Below are positions 11,080-22,869 of a stretch of 64,000 nucleotides of DNA, piece by piece. The notes under the pieces were generated by a model, which was not told the DNA's origin, made no database searches, and saw only the letters and a program-made list of their open reading frames with translations. Position numbers and translations under genes: made by a program. The DNA is from Seminavis robusta. Taxonomy: Eukaryota; Bacillariophyta; Bacillariophyceae; Naviculales; Naviculaceae. The stretch is taken from positions 1 through 64,000 of the forward strand of contig CAICTM010000183.1 in NCBI GenBank assembly GCA_903772945.1, given 5' to 3'. Positions within the stretch are counted from its first letter, which is position 1, and each line of letters starts with the position of its first letter.

Positions 11080-11445
11080 ACTCCAACCAAGGACCCCAAC
11101 GCTATGCACCTCCAGGGTTTATCTAACTAAAGAAATGGCCGCTGAGTCTAACAGGTGTAAAGGGGTTAGAGCACGTAGGGTAGTTATCTAATTTAGTAAC
11201 TTTTAGGGGGTTACTAGTATGACTAAACAGCAAGCACTTTGGGGTTGGGGGGAAAGCCACATATAGAAACTCTTAGATGTTTAGGGTTCAGGCTTTAGGC
11301 CCCAAGATCCACAAGCCATGCAACAGCCAACCAACCACACACTCAGACTACGAACTTCATCATCTCGTCTCGCTATCTCGAGTTGCCTTCTTGTCTTCAA
11401 CACAATAACTTCCAGAGACACTACACCTCCATTCCATTCCATTCC
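11080..11445. other. Intergenic region upstream of THOC5
   Basis: 366 bp holding a TTAGGGTTCAGGCTT copy (11281), a CA-rich stretch and the 5' leader of the next gene, which ends in three ATTCC repeats just before the start codon. No gene seen. Confidence 0.5.
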
Positions 11446-13467
11446 ATGCTGCCCCCCAAGAAGAAACGCCGTGTCGACACGGATGTCGCCGATGCGACCA
11501 TGACGGACGGCGATGCCGAGGAAGCAGTGTCGACTCCCACGGTGAGTTCGCCCCCAACGTTGGCCGCGTTGGATCGGCTATTGGATCAATTCACCGACTC
11601 GTTGGAAGATTTTCGAGAAGCCTCTTCCATTCTGTTGAACATCAAGAGTTTTCAACGAGAAGTCCTGCAGCAGTTGGCCACGACGGAAGAATCGTTGGCC
11701 GAAGAGCACACCAAAGTGGAACGCCATCACACGACCTTGGCCAATTTGAAGTACGAACAAGGCCATTGGGAATCGAAAATTCAGCACATTGAAGCCACCA
11801 GCAAGACACCGCAGTTGGAAGCCCTGTGTCGAGAAGAACTCGATGACAATTTGAGTGACACAACAAAAGTGATTGAAAAGTTTGTGGGGCAAGATATTTC
11901 GTCTCATGAACACCAGAAGCAACAAGTCATTCATTTGCTCCATAATCAAATTCACGAACGAGGAACTCTGGAACGTGACGTTCTCCAGAAAAACAAGGAA
12001 CTCCTCAACAAACAAGGAATTCAAAAGAAACGAGCCCAATTCTTGCAGCAGTTGCCCGACAAACTCAAGGCCATGGAATCGGCCAGTCTACCACTGCAGC
12101 GGTTCTTTGCAGCCGCATCGGCGGCGGCCGATAAGGACAGTGGACTTACCAAGATTGGCGCTGCCAAATTCAATACATCCGATCGAGATACGCGTCTTCA
12201 GTTGGCACGGAATTTGGCCGGGCCGCTCTACACGCTCTTGGTCCAGTTGCAGTCGTATTTGGACGATTATCCCCATAAAAACATGTCTCTGGATGTCGCC
12301 AATATCAGTGCGCTCAAAGTGTCATCGTCAGCAGCCGCAGCCAGCAGTGTATGGAAAGATCCACATGAAAAGGTGGTGCTGTGGCAAATTCCCATTCCCA
12401 ACGTTCAAGCGGGTGCTGCGTCTGCCAGTACTACGTCTTCCACAAAAACCAAGTTTGTGACGATTGGGTTTGTCTATTTTGAAAAGCTTCAGGTCGTCAC
12501 GGCCAAAGTTCTGAGCCACAGCGGAGAAGATAAATTGCTGGATGTGAGTACATTATTACAGTATCACCCACAGGATTCTGGTAACTATCATCCCGAACAA
12601 CAACAACAACAAGTGCAGGAAGAACAGGAAGAGGATTCCAAACCAGCCAGCAGCTCGGAGGATGCCATCATGTCCGAGGCGGATGGGGACAAGCAAGAAG
12701 AAGAACAAGAGGCAGTCAAGAAACCCACATTTGTCTATGGAAAACCGTTTCTGTGGTGTAATTACTTGGCTGGACTCCAGTTGGTCAAGGGAGAGGATCC
12801 GCAAGAAATCAACAAGCAGAGTACACGTGCCATTGTGGCCAACTTGTTGCGACATATTCGAGCCAATGCCATTTTGCACTACCTGCTCACCAAAGTGTTG
12901 CCCTCGCATCCAAGATTTTCCAGTCTGCCGCCAGCCTCGGATGCATCACAATGCCTCGCCAAGGTATCCCTGTTTCAATTGGACAAGAATAACAACAAAG
13001 ATGACACTTCCACCAAAACGTACAAGGTGCATTGCAAACGTGGCAATCATAGTCTGCAGGCATCGGTTACCGTCAACCCAGCCCTGTATCCCGCATTGGT
13101 GGCACCAGTTTGGTCCCTTACCGCCAGTGACGTCGATTGGGGACAACAACACGGCAGCCAGGAAGCATTGGACGGTACCAACGCAGCAAGCGCACCGCCC
13201 TTGCATGAATCACGATTGTTTGCCATTCAAGGGCAAGTCAACAACATTGACGCACTCATTGAAAAGTTGCAGAAAAAGGCGGCCGACGGTGAAGACGCCT
13301 TGGAGGAGGACGAAAAGGAGTCGTTCTATTACGATTGGATCTTGACGCACCAGTTGCGGGAGATCTTGGTGGAATGGGACGATTGGGTGACAACCAGCTC
13401 GGGAGAGGAAGGAGCTGGCGCAGCAGGAAGGACTGTGCGTGGACGCGATCGGGCAAAGGTGGAATGA
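11446..13467 (+). CDS. THOC5: THO complex subunit 5 (THOC5)
   Basis: 673 residues from the ATG at 11446, chosen because the protein then opens with a basic nuclear localisation signal (PPKKKRRVD). Upstream in-frame ATGs only add leader-like sequence. The middle matches the THOC5/FMIP family: a coiled coil with LANLKYEQGHWESKIQ, the HEHQ / RGTLERD segment, and the conserved KLKAMESASLPLQRFF before a linker. The C-terminal half contains the less conserved THOC5 domain (SVTVNPALYP, VNNIDALIEKLQ). The protein belongs to the THO/TREX complex, which couples transcription to mRNA export in the nucleus. Single exon. Low-complexity insertions (QQQQVQEEQEE near 12600) are typical of diatom proteins. 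Confidence 0.82.
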   Translation: MLPPKKKRRVDTDVADATMTDGDAEEAVSTPTVSSPPTLAALDRLLDQFTDSLEDFREASSILLNIKSFQREVLQQLATTEESLAEEHTKVERHHTTLANLKYEQGHWESKIQHIEATSKTPQLEALCREELDDNLSDTTKVIEKFVGQDISSHEHQKQQVIHLLHNQIHERGTLERDVLQKNKELLNKQGIQKKRAQFLQQLPDKLKAMESASLPLQRFFAAASAAADKDSGLTKIGAAKFNTSDRDTRLQLARNLAGPLYTLLVQLQSYLDDYPHKNMSLDVANISALKVSSSAAAASSVWKDPHEKVVLWQIPIPNVQAGAASASTTSSTKTKFVTIGFVYFEKLQVVTAKVLSHSGEDKLLDVSTLLQYHPQDSGNYHPEQQQQQVQEEQEEDSKPASSSEDAIMSEADGDKQEEEQEAVKKPTFVYGKPFLWCNYLAGLQLVKGEDPQEINKQSTRAIVANLLRHIRANAILHYLLTKVLPSHPRFSSLPPASDASQCLAKVSLFQLDKNNNKDDTSTKTYKVHCKRGNHSLQASVTVNPALYPALVAPVWSLTASDVDWGQQHGSQEALDGTNAASAPPLHESRLFAIQGQVNNIDALIEKLQKKAADGEDALEEDEKESFYYDWILTHQLREILVEWDDWVTTSSGEEGAGAAGRTVRGRDRAKVE

Positions 13468-13702
13468 ATGATTCGAATCAGGAAGATTCTGATCTGATTG
13501 ATGATTTTCTGGAGTAACGTCGTTCGAGGAAAACTGCCTTTGCTCAGTGCACATTCTGAGCAGACGCCTCCAGATCGATACGTGAGAGCAAAGTTTTAAA
13601 ATAGCGTAAATGTGTCTACCACAAGTGAAATTCTATCAAACCCCGCGTTGTAGCTTGAAGTCGGCACTCCGTAAAATTAGTTTTGTATCGTATTCTTTCT
13701 AT

Positions 13703-15774
13703 TTACAATTCACTCAAGTTGTCGCTTTGGATGGTCACCACCTTGAGATTGTGAGCATATCGGTGATGGTCACCGCTCTTGCCCTTGGTTTGATCTACCA
13801 TGATGATGCGCTCCCCGTTTTGGATGAAACCCAGTTCCTTGGCGGTACGAACCGCCTCTGCACGCAGCGTACCCAAACGAGTGGTGGCGCATTTGGGATC
13901 CAGGTTGGACTGTAGCAGGAGAGGGACCAATGCCCTGTGAAGTTGCAGACGACGGGCCACTTGAACATCTGTGCAAAAGGACAAGACTGGAACGGCGGGT
14001 TGATGACGGGCCACTGCTCGGGCTACGCGTCCCGACTGAGTAATCAAGATGATAGATTTGGCGCCCATATCCTTGGCCGATCGCACCGCCGCAGCCGCCA
14101 CGACATCCAATTCCTGCTCTTCGGGAGGCATGGTAGCGTGCAACTCCTCGTTCCACAAGACTTCGGATGTGTCATCCCGAATCGAGTCTGATTCATGAAC
14201 AATGCTGGCCATGCTACGAAGTGATTCGATGGGATAGTTTCCAGCGGCAGTTTCTCCTGACAACATGGTAGCATCAGTGCCATCCAAGATGGCAGTACCG
14301 ACATCGGTCACCTCGGCACGAGTTGGCCTGGGCCGGGTCTGCATCGAGTCCAACATTTGTGTGGCTGCAACCAACGAGGAAAACGTCTGGTTAGAAACTA
14401 ATATTGATTGCCCCTACCCTGGTTTCTTCTTAGTCCAACGTACCAACAATGACACTGCAGAGGTGGTGGAGGTGGGAGAAGCAAGGGAATTGTCAGCTGC
14501 CTGCATTGGTTCCTTGACATAATGGCAAGCAACTTTGCTTAGATCGACCTTACCTTCTGCCCAAACGGTTACACTTGTTGACCATCATTTTCTGTGCAGC
14601 AAATACCTTGCTGTATGGGATTTCCACGCCCAGGTCTCCTCGAGCAACCATGATCTGCGTAACAAGAAAAGAAGGCAGGGAGGTTCCGTTAGTTAGTTGT
14701 TTTGAGCTCCAGCCTTGATGATGCAATCGATATCATATCACTCCAAGAGAGCCCGCTTACCCCATCCGACGCCTCCAGGATTTCATCAAAATTGTCAACT
14801 CCTTCTTTGGATTCAATCTTGCTAATGACTAGTGGCCGTCTGGGAGCTGGGGCATCCACCTCACGGGGTAGTTCTGAAATGCACCTATCCAGGTACGCCA
14901 CTACGGACCGGACATTGGCCGCGGTTCGAATAAAGCTAGCGGCCACAAAATCGGCTCCAACTACACATGCCCATTTCAGATCACGCTTGTCTTTTTCCGT
15001 CAAGGCTGGTAAATCCAAGACGGTATTCGGTAGATTGACTCCTTTATTCTTCTTGATGGGGCCGCCATTCAGGGCGACACAAGTGACAGTCTCGGAGGAA
15101 GGATCCACTTCTACCACTTCCAAGGCAATCAACCCATCATCGAGCAATGCCTGTTTGCCAGGCTCGAGTGATTTGGCAATGGATTGGTAATCCACTTGAA
15201 TGACATGATGACCATCCTCGGGGGCGGGATCGGATGACACCGATCGAGTGGTCAAATCGACACGATCACCCACGGCAATTTCGGCCACGTCCACGCCTCC
15301 TTGCAACGGTCCCGTGCGAATTTCGGGTCCCTTGGTATCGACGAGAATGGCTCGTACATTGTTGGGTAGAAACTTGGCATGTTCATTGGTAGCACCTCCC
15401 GTCGCCAGCTGAAAGTGCTTGCCAGGAGCGTTCCGAATTCGCTCCAGACATTGCTCGGGGTAGCTGTAGTCATCACCGGCGTGGGAAAAGTTGAGCCGTG
15501 CCACGTTCATGCCGTAGTGTACCAACTCGTTAATGTTCTCGACCGAGTCTGTGGCTGGCCCAATGGTGCAGACGAGTTTGGTCATGCAGCCTGTGGGTGG
15601 TAGTTCATTCAGGCGAGCTTTGAAGAGCCTGTCAGCAGATGAAGCAGTGGCATTTTTGGCAGAGGCTACTGTGGAAAGAGAAGCAATCAGCTGATGGTGA
15701 TGAGGGGGAAGCGCTTGGATGCGGGTGTTCATGGCCCTGCTGAGCAGAGGGGTTAGCTTGACGGATCGAAACAT
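13703..15774 (-). CDS. PK: Pyruvate kinase, probably organellar, with an 11-nt micro-exon
   Basis: Four exons on minus: 15774-14761, 14654-14554, 14454-14444 and 14364-13703. The reading frame closes exactly at 1,788 nt (595 residues). The enzyme converts phosphoenolpyruvate and ADP to pyruvate and ATP. Visible motifs: [10 protein letters not shown] and [10 protein letters not shown] near the N-terminus, the catalytic-lysine signature [28 protein letters not shown], and ATQMLDSM with [19 protein letters not shown]. Exon 3 is only 11 nt; it supplies the VIV of the conserved [11 protein letters not shown] block and has perfect CAG and GTACGT borders. About 65 residues precede the catalytic barrel, rich in R, S and A and poor in acids ([15 protein letters not shown]), which suggests a mitochondrial transit peptide; plastid import would need a signal peptide that I do not see. 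The C-terminal allosteric domain is present. Confidence 0.92.
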
Positions 15775-16951
15775 GATGGGTCTTTACTTAGTGTAGGAAG
15801 GTAACTCGAGGTTTTCTTGAATTCTTTGTTTTATGTGATGGGTTGTTAGCTCTCTGCAGATACGGTGCCATCACTCCAGTTGCAGGTCAACAACGTTATT
15901 CCCCTGTCCTGTTGACGTCTTGGTTGGCTGGTTACTGACCGTTACCACGGATGCTGCCGGGATGTGCCATCAACCATCGACATCATCTCGGTTTGGTGAC
16001 GATTGTCAAAGATTTTTTTCGCACGGATGAGATCCAGGCTTTGCCGCTCTGCTGGCTGGAGCTTTCGATTGAGGTACTGTGCATGTAGACCGTGAAAAGT
16101 AAAAAGGAGCTACAAAGTGCAAAGGGCAGCTGCAGACCTGCCTCCTCTGCTAATAGACCTGCATGGACTTGTCACGTGATAGAAAAACCTTTCTAACGAG
16201 CTACTAGCTAGCTAGGTACAACGAGTACAGTACCACGGTAGCTACTAGTTTCTCCAAGGCGATGTTGGTGGTACAGCTGAAACTTCGCTTGTGAGAAGTG
16301 CTGCGGTATCTGGTTCCGGTAGCACGCTATAGCACTTTGACAACCTTGGTTCTGAATTTTTAATAACAAAAAGGAGGATCGTATGTATCCGTGTTCTCCC
16401 TCCCTGTCATCTTCACTGCTGGTGCTATCATCGTCACTGCTGACGCCGCTGCCTTCAGCACCAACCTCACCTCCAGTTTGGCCTTCGCTGGCACGCCTCT
16501 GACTCCTGACAGCTCGAATGCATACCGGTAGTACCGGTACCCTTGCTTCCTTATTTGGAACCAACATCAACTACATGTGCATGCACGTTGCCCAGCTACC
16601 ATACAAAGATTCGATTCATCTTGAGAAAAAGTGAGAAGATTGGTACCGGTATTACTATTATTAGTAATACCGCTGACCTTGGGTATAATCGGAACATGAA
16701 AGGCATTAACGAATGGTACGCGTATCTTTCGTGCAATTAAATAGTTTCATAACCAGTGACATACCAGATGCAATTTACTTAATGACTGTGAAAAGTAGTG
16801 TAGAGCTCAGATCTTCCAAGGATGATACCCTTTTCTCGGTTTGGACATGCATCCAGTGCTTGCTGGTCGGCTATCTACCGGTAGCTAGATGGCAATGACG
16901 AGAGCTTTCTGACAGTACAGTCCAACAAACTAATCAACAACAGCATCCACC
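15775..16951. other. Divergent intergenic region, 1.2 kb
   Basis: Lies between the start codons of pyruvate kinase (minus) and the acyl-ligase gene (plus). It contains several ACCGGT palindromes (16524, 16535, 16644, 16877), a GCTAGCTAG motif at 16206, and no credible gene. Both promoters should be here. Confidence 0.5.
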
Positions 16952-19900
16952 ATGGCTGACCGAGACGAGGAAGCTGCTGCCGGAGTGTCCAATGCCGTGG
17001 CTGCTATGGAATCCGATTGGGGAGAGGATCCCTTGTCCAATGCCGTGGCTGCTACGACATCCGATTGGGCGGAGGATCCCTTGGCAGAAGCCTTGGAAAT
17101 TCTCAGTCAAACAGATCCCGAAGAAGTCGAAGTCATGAGCCAACAACATCTAGCAGAAGAGATGCTGCCGGATGCTGCCATTGCCAGTGCACTGGAAGAT
17201 AGTTTTCGTCGACGAGTCAGTAGTGCCAAGGGCGGCAATGATCATCGGATACCCCTGCTCCAATCCTTGGAACGAATGGCCACGCAGAAACGAGATGTCT
17301 TTTTTGCACTCTACTTTGGCCTGCCTTCAGGGATCCGAGATCTGCCACCCGCTAATCCAGATGTCACCTGTGAAGTCACGTTTGGGGAGCTGTGGGATGC
17401 CGCCGGTGTGGTGGCCTATCATTTGCGTCATACGTGGAATATCCAGAAGGGACAACGCGTCCTGTTGGCATATGGCTATGGTCCTTCTGGATTGGAGGCA
17501 CTGTTAGGATGTTGGAGAGCCGGTGTTGTGGCCATTCTCGCCGAGGCTCCTGCCAAACCGCTACGGACCATTGGAGAATCGCTGGAGCGACTCCAGCGAA
17601 TCGCCGAGGAGTGTCAACCCATTGCCATGGTACTCACCGATCACAAGACCTTTCGGTTGCGCAACTCAGACATGGGTAGCTTGTTTCGAAGCACACGCAA
17701 AATGTGGTTGCCCAAACTACAATGGCGTGCTACCGACACACTGCAACGCAATCCTACTCTCCAATCCCTGAAACAGTCCATTACGACCATTAGCACTTAT
17801 GATACCAGCAGTCCACCCGCCTACACATTTGATGAAACCAGCGTCTCTCCCCAAGATCTAGCTCTGATTCAATACACGGCTGGGAGTACGGGAGACTATC
17901 CAATGCCGGTATTGATCCCCTTTGCATCACTGCAGGCGTGTCTCGACATGACCCAACGGTTCTTTGATGTGGCCACCTCCAAGGAAAGCGTCGTGGCCAA
18001 AGTCTCGGGCTTATCACCTCTTCTACTGACGGATGGGTGTTGGGGACTCGTACACGCAACCCTCCTGCCACTTATGAATGGATGGAGAATGTACTACATG
18101 TCACCCGAAGAATTTGCGCAAGAGCCTTTGCGATGGTTGCAACGTTTGTCGCAGCACAAAATCACTTGGGCATTGGCACCCGATCGGGAGTACACGCGAG
18201 TCATGGACGCCTTCTTGGCGGCAACTGAAGCTCAGAAAGGTCTGTGTCCCATTGCGCATCTAGATTTGAGTTGTGTCCGACATTGGCATACATTCGGACA
18301 ACCTCTGCACCCGGAAACCATGGCATTGGTCACACACACACTGAAACCACACGGGCTACGAGAAAACTGGTATACTCCTTGTTACGGATTGACGGAGCAT
18401 GTCGGCGGAGCACTCTTCTTGCCCCATGACTTTGTCCTTTCCACTGCTGGAGTCACACGGCGTGTGGCGGTGGCGTCTCGAATGAGTTTGGACTCGCAAA
18501 TCACGGTCAAAGTGGTCCACCCGCAGACGCATCAAGAATTGCCTGACGGGCAAGTGGGAGAGCTATGGCTATCTAGTCCTGCAGTCGCGGCGGGCTACGG
18601 TAAGGATGCCAATCTCACGCAAGAACGAATGGGTGCGGCTTTGAAGGGACCCGCTGGCGAAGGGTCCTTGGAACGTTTCCTCCGAACGGGTGATGCCGCG
18701 TTCTTCGAAAACAACCATGTTTTTCTCTGTGGGTCCATCAACGATGCCATTATGCTGCACAGTGGCGACGACGAGAAACAACGGGTTCTGTATCCACAAG
18801 ATGTCGAATGGATCGCTGAGCAAGCCAGCGCGGACGTCATTCCTGGATGTGTTGCTGCGTTGGGGTCTCCTGGAGACGCAGAGAAGCGTCGTCTGGAAAT
18901 TGTCTTTGAAATTGCGGCAAACCATCATCAAGATCCACCGGAAGTATGCCGACTCATCTCGGATGCTGTCGCGACTCGCATGGGCGTCACTCCCATTCGA
19001 GTAGTAGCAATTCGGCAGCACTCCATTCCTCGGACTCGTCATGGGAAGATCAGGCGCCACACTACCAAGATGCAATTGGCCGAAGAGACGCTGGATATCT
19101 TGTACATTGGCGAAGACCTCACTGATGGCGAGGCACGGATTCTACCCGTGGATAGTGTGGAATACATGGAGAGAGCACAAAACGTTGAGAAGGTGTTGAA
19201 ACGATACTTTGGCTCCGACGTGGACGAGAACCAATCGTGGGAGGCTCTTGGGTTGACCTCGTTGTCTTCGATCGATCTGCGCTATGACATTGCTTACAGT
19301 TCCAGAATCGATCTCCCAACAAACTCCTTTGAGCAGTATCCCACCCCTTCAGCTTTGAAGGAATACATCATCCAGTCGCGAGATCAGACTATTCCAACGA
19401 AACTGCCGTATCTCAATGTTGCCAAGAGTATGAAACTATCATGGCTGGCGATGGGGTTCTTGCAGGCAATTTTGGCCGTTGTTATATTGATCCTGTTTTC
19501 GTCGTGTCTGATACCTGTGTGGTATCTCTTTGATGACTTGGCCAAATACAACATGGAAATAGCGTCCATCCCCATCTTTATGGCTAGCTTTTCGATCATT
19601 GTCCTCGCGGTCAAGTGGATCGTCGTTGGGTTCTACAGACCATGCCAGATTGTGGCGCCGTCCTTTCCGTATTTGCAATGGTGGTTCGTCGATCGGTAAG
19701 TCCTACATGATGCAGCTAGGCTATGCAATCAGTGTCTTCATGCCCCACTAACAATGGGACTTTTTTGTTGTTCATCGGATCACTGGCAGAATATGTTGCA
19801 TGTGGGAATTCTGGGTGGGACGATTCTTTGTTGGCACACCTGCCCTGAACCTTTTCTATATTTTGTTGGGTGCCAAAGTGTCGCTTCTGGCCAAGCTGGA

Positions 19901-21623
19901 TGGCTTTTGCCGAGAGTTTGACTTGATCGAGGTAGGGCCGTACACATGCTGCCAACATCGTTCACTGAGAGCTCGGCACTTTTCGTCCTGGAGCCGCGCC
20001 GAGTCTGGGCCCAGGATTATCTTGCGTCCCATTGTGATTGGCCAGAACAGTGTGATCAGAGGTATGCTCCAACCTGGGGTCACGGTAGGTGAGGGCTGCA
20101 CTGTCGAGAAGCTTGCAGTCCTGCCCGAGGGCTCTCAGCTTGAGGATAGAGTTTCGGTCGCGGGGAATCCCGCTGTGATTATAGGGCGAGCACCAAAGCG
20201 AAAGGAGTTCAACTATCTGATCTTGGGCTTGATGAAGCTCAAGTGGCTAGGCTTCGAGTTCTTTGCATTTTCGGTCTTTGTCCTGTCTACCCAATGGGCT
20301 TTGCAGAGGATGCTACCCAAACCGTACTTCGAGATTTGGATCATATGGTGGTCCCTCTTTGTGGTCATATTCAGTGCGATTTCGTTGCTGAGCAGCATCG
20401 TTGTCAAATGGGTGCTGCTGGGCCGACGGCTTGCTGGGAAGATCCATACCAACATTTGGACGGAGTTTGTAGAATGGGCGTAAGTGGCTGTGACGAAACA
20501 CTTATTTTACGCCCCTCAGCTGGGAAGGAGCTAACACATTGTTGCGTGCTCCTGTACCTTTTTCAACAGAGCCGACTACCATTTCTTCTTGAGTACTCTC
20601 GTCTTTCAGACCTTTTCCCTGAACTCTCGCTTCTGCAACTTGCTGCTAGCCGCACATGGAATGGATATAGACTTGGCGTCGAAAGTTTACTTTGATTCTT
20701 TCCCACCCAGCAAGATGGACTTGATCCACGTTCGAAGATCTTTTGTGGCTGGCGTTTCATTCGATGTGCGCAAGTACGGGGCGTACTATCCGACGCATAT
20801 TCATGACAGCAGTATTGGAGAGTCTGCTCACGTAAACGCGGGCTTGGTGATCTCGAATGCTGTCATACCACCAGTGAGCGTCGTGTCTGCACGAACTCAA
20901 TTGCAAGACTTTGCCAAGTCAGATCAGACGCTTCCAGACTTTTCTTGGAGTAAGGAGCTTGTGGTGACTTTAGTCTACATCATGGTAGTCATGTGCTTCA
21001 AGACTAGCGTCTACGCGGGCTATCGCTATTGGGCCTTCTTTGACAAGCAAGTTCCGGGGTGGTGTGTCGTGTTTTTCTTGGCCGGATCGATTACAATACA
21101 GGCAACCTGTTGGATGCTATTCATCTTGGTCCTTCAGTACGTGACGTTCTTTGGAGTTTCCGAAGATCAACCTAATCCCTGGAGCCCTGCTATCTATGCC
21201 GTTTATCTCTCGTCATCGGCTCAGTTTCAGACTTGGTCGGCTGTGACAATTCTGTGGGGAACTCAGCTCTTCAATGATGTTGCCCGTCTTTTTGGATCTA
21301 CGATTGACGGAAGGGCTCTTTACTTTGGAAATAGGATGTATGACGGCCCGTTTCTGACAGTTTCCAATCGCACCGTCTCCGATGGATCGCAACTTTGTGG
21401 CCATTCTATTGTCTACGAACAGGTCAAGTTGGGCCCAACGAAAGTAGCGGGACTGGTTCATGAAGGAACTCTGGTCATCGCCAACGCTAGCATTACATCC
21501 AAACACAGTGGGCCGTGGCGTCCGGTTGTCCAGAAGGACACACTTGCTACGAATCAATACAATGCGAGTGTTACAAGTGCTACTGGTGGCTTCTCGGAGG
21601 ACCCCGAGGTAATGATGGTCTAG
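16952..21623 (+). CDS. Fatty-acyl-AMP ligase / acyl carrier / membrane beta-helix protein (Pls/PosA type)
   Basis: Three exons: 16952-19695, 19790-20479 and 20570-21623 (phases 2 and 2, GTAAGT donors). They total 4,488 nt or 1,495 residues and are fully in frame. ATG in a CCACCATGG context. Domains: a twin 16-residue N-terminal repeat (SNAVAA...DWxEDPL); an AMP-forming ligase domain of FAAL type (about 95-720) with IQYTAGSTG (about 306-314), CYGLTEHVGG (about 475), FLRTGDAAF (about 576) and a late lysine in TRHGKIRRH (about 699); a carrier domain with ALGLTSLSS (about 766-774), whose serine would take phosphopantetheine; transmembrane helices from about 832; then two left-handed beta-helix (hexapeptide) regions, IVIGQNSVIRG...VTVGEGC and a second in exon 3, separated by more helices. 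This order matches bacterial Pls/PosA-type single-module synthetases with the NRPS terminal domain. The likely role is to activate an acyl or amino acid, load it on the carrier and hand it to the membrane part. The substrate is unknown. The A3 loop lacks the usual PKG lysine. Confidence 0.85.
16988..17083. repeat. 48-bp tandem duplication in the acyl-ligase N-terminus
   Basis: Two 48-bp units starting TCCAATGCCGTGGCTGCTA, differing at a few bases, give the repeated SNAVAA...EDPL peptide. In frame and coding. Confidence 0.9.
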
Positions 21624-21900
21624 CCAGCAAAACCTGAGACTTTTGACCACCAGCAACGACAGTGTAGCCGTCAGAGCAGGGGGGTTCTACAGGGCGTGTG
21701 TAAACTAGCTATCTATCTCGTCATCTAATAGCGCACAGATCCACAGGGCGCCCTCTGTCATGTTGCTTCGTGCTTCCCTACATGTCCATCAAAACTTTTT
21801 CGGAGCTATTCGGTTTAACTACAGCCGTCTCCACGCCCAGAGCTTGCAACCCGAAGGTCTCGGCTCGCCCTCACCGTTCCGCAGACGCCAGATTGGACCC

Positions 21901-22869
21901 TCAGCCGTGGAAGCTTGTAATACTCTCAACCATACAAACCACAGACTCCAACCACATGAGAGTGTTAACAAATGGCAGAGAAAGCCATGGATCAATATCC
22001 GAGTTGTGAAATGACCAGTGCATGGCAGGCAGCAGATGCAAAGATGCTCGTACAAGCTGAAATCTCAAGTACTTCATCATTGCCGGACGAGGTGGCATGG
22101 CAGACTGCACTCCTTCAGAGTCGTCCTTTTTTTGCTCTACGTACTTCCTCGCCTTTTGTGTTTCTTCACAGTACTTCAGTCCATTCTGAAGGATTTCAAC
22201 AACGACATAGGCCAGCCAGCATCGACAGGACCACATGGAGAAAGCCTCAGCCAACCCAACGGGAAAAGAGGTTGGAAAGATCAGTTTGGGGCTGAACCAA
22301 AGGAGACATGCAGCATGCTCAAGAGGGTAATAGCCAACCATCGTCCAGGCTAAGAGTTTCCCCAAGAATTGCTGAAGTTTGGGATACCTGGCAGACGAGA
22401 AAGACCATGAGCCACTTTGAGCTGCCTCCAGAGCTGGTGGCAGACCATGGAATCGCAAGATGTATCTGGCAGATTCCAGTTCCCTGGCTAGCTTTGCGCA
22501 ATCCTCCAACAAAAAGAAAGAAATCATCCACAGACTATATTGCAAACACCTGAGCAGCTTCTCTTGATTTGCCCCTGGCCACACGAATCCCTTGTACCCC
22601 TGCAAGAATCTGCCCACGGAAGGTTTCTTTGTTGATGCAGACTCCTTCACCTTGAACTGTGCCTTGGCATCCTCTTCCTCTTTGTCAGTGCGCTTTCCAT
22701 CATCATCATCATCTTGCTTTTTGGTGCTGGATGACAAGGCAAGTCGTTTCTTATTTTGATTGGGGCTCGTCTTGACATCTGGCCTTCGATTTCGCAATAC
22801 CGCTACTCGCTGCTTGCCCCAGACCTCAACCGTTGCTGTGCGGATCACTTGAGTGCACGTTATTGTCAT
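21901..22869 (-). CDS. PEX11-like peroxisomal membrane protein
   Basis: About 322 residues from the ATG at 22869 (MTITCTQVIRTATVEVWG); the ORF is open further upstream. The first 100 residues are charged and Lys/Asp-rich. The remainder fits the PEX11 family: GFVWPGANQEKLLRCLQYSL matches the family's opening helix with its Asp/Asn-Lys-x-x-Arg-x-x-Gln-Tyr pattern, then ARYILRFHGLPPALEA, a hydrophobic stretch ending VGYYPLEHAACLLWFSP, and further helices to the C-terminus. PEX11 proteins bend and elongate the peroxisomal membrane and drive peroxisome division. Assignment rests on this by-eye similarity; another multi-helix membrane family is possible. No intron needed. Confidence 0.6.
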   Translation of the reverse strand: MTITCTQVIRTATVEVWGKQRVAVLRNRRPDVKTSPNQNKKRLALSSSTKKQDDDDDGKRTDKEEEDAKAQFKVKESASTKKPSVGRFLQGYKGFVWPGANQEKLLRCLQYSLWMISFFLLEDCAKLARELESARYILRFHGLPPALEAAQSGSWSFSSARYPKLQQFLGKLLAWTMVGYYPLEHAACLLWFSPKLIFPTSFPVGLAEAFSMWSCRCWLAYVVVEILQNGLKYCEETQKARKYVEQKKDDSEGVQSAMPPRPAMMKYLRFQLVRASLHLLPAMHWSFHNSDIDPWLSLPFVNTLMWLESVVCMVESITSFHG

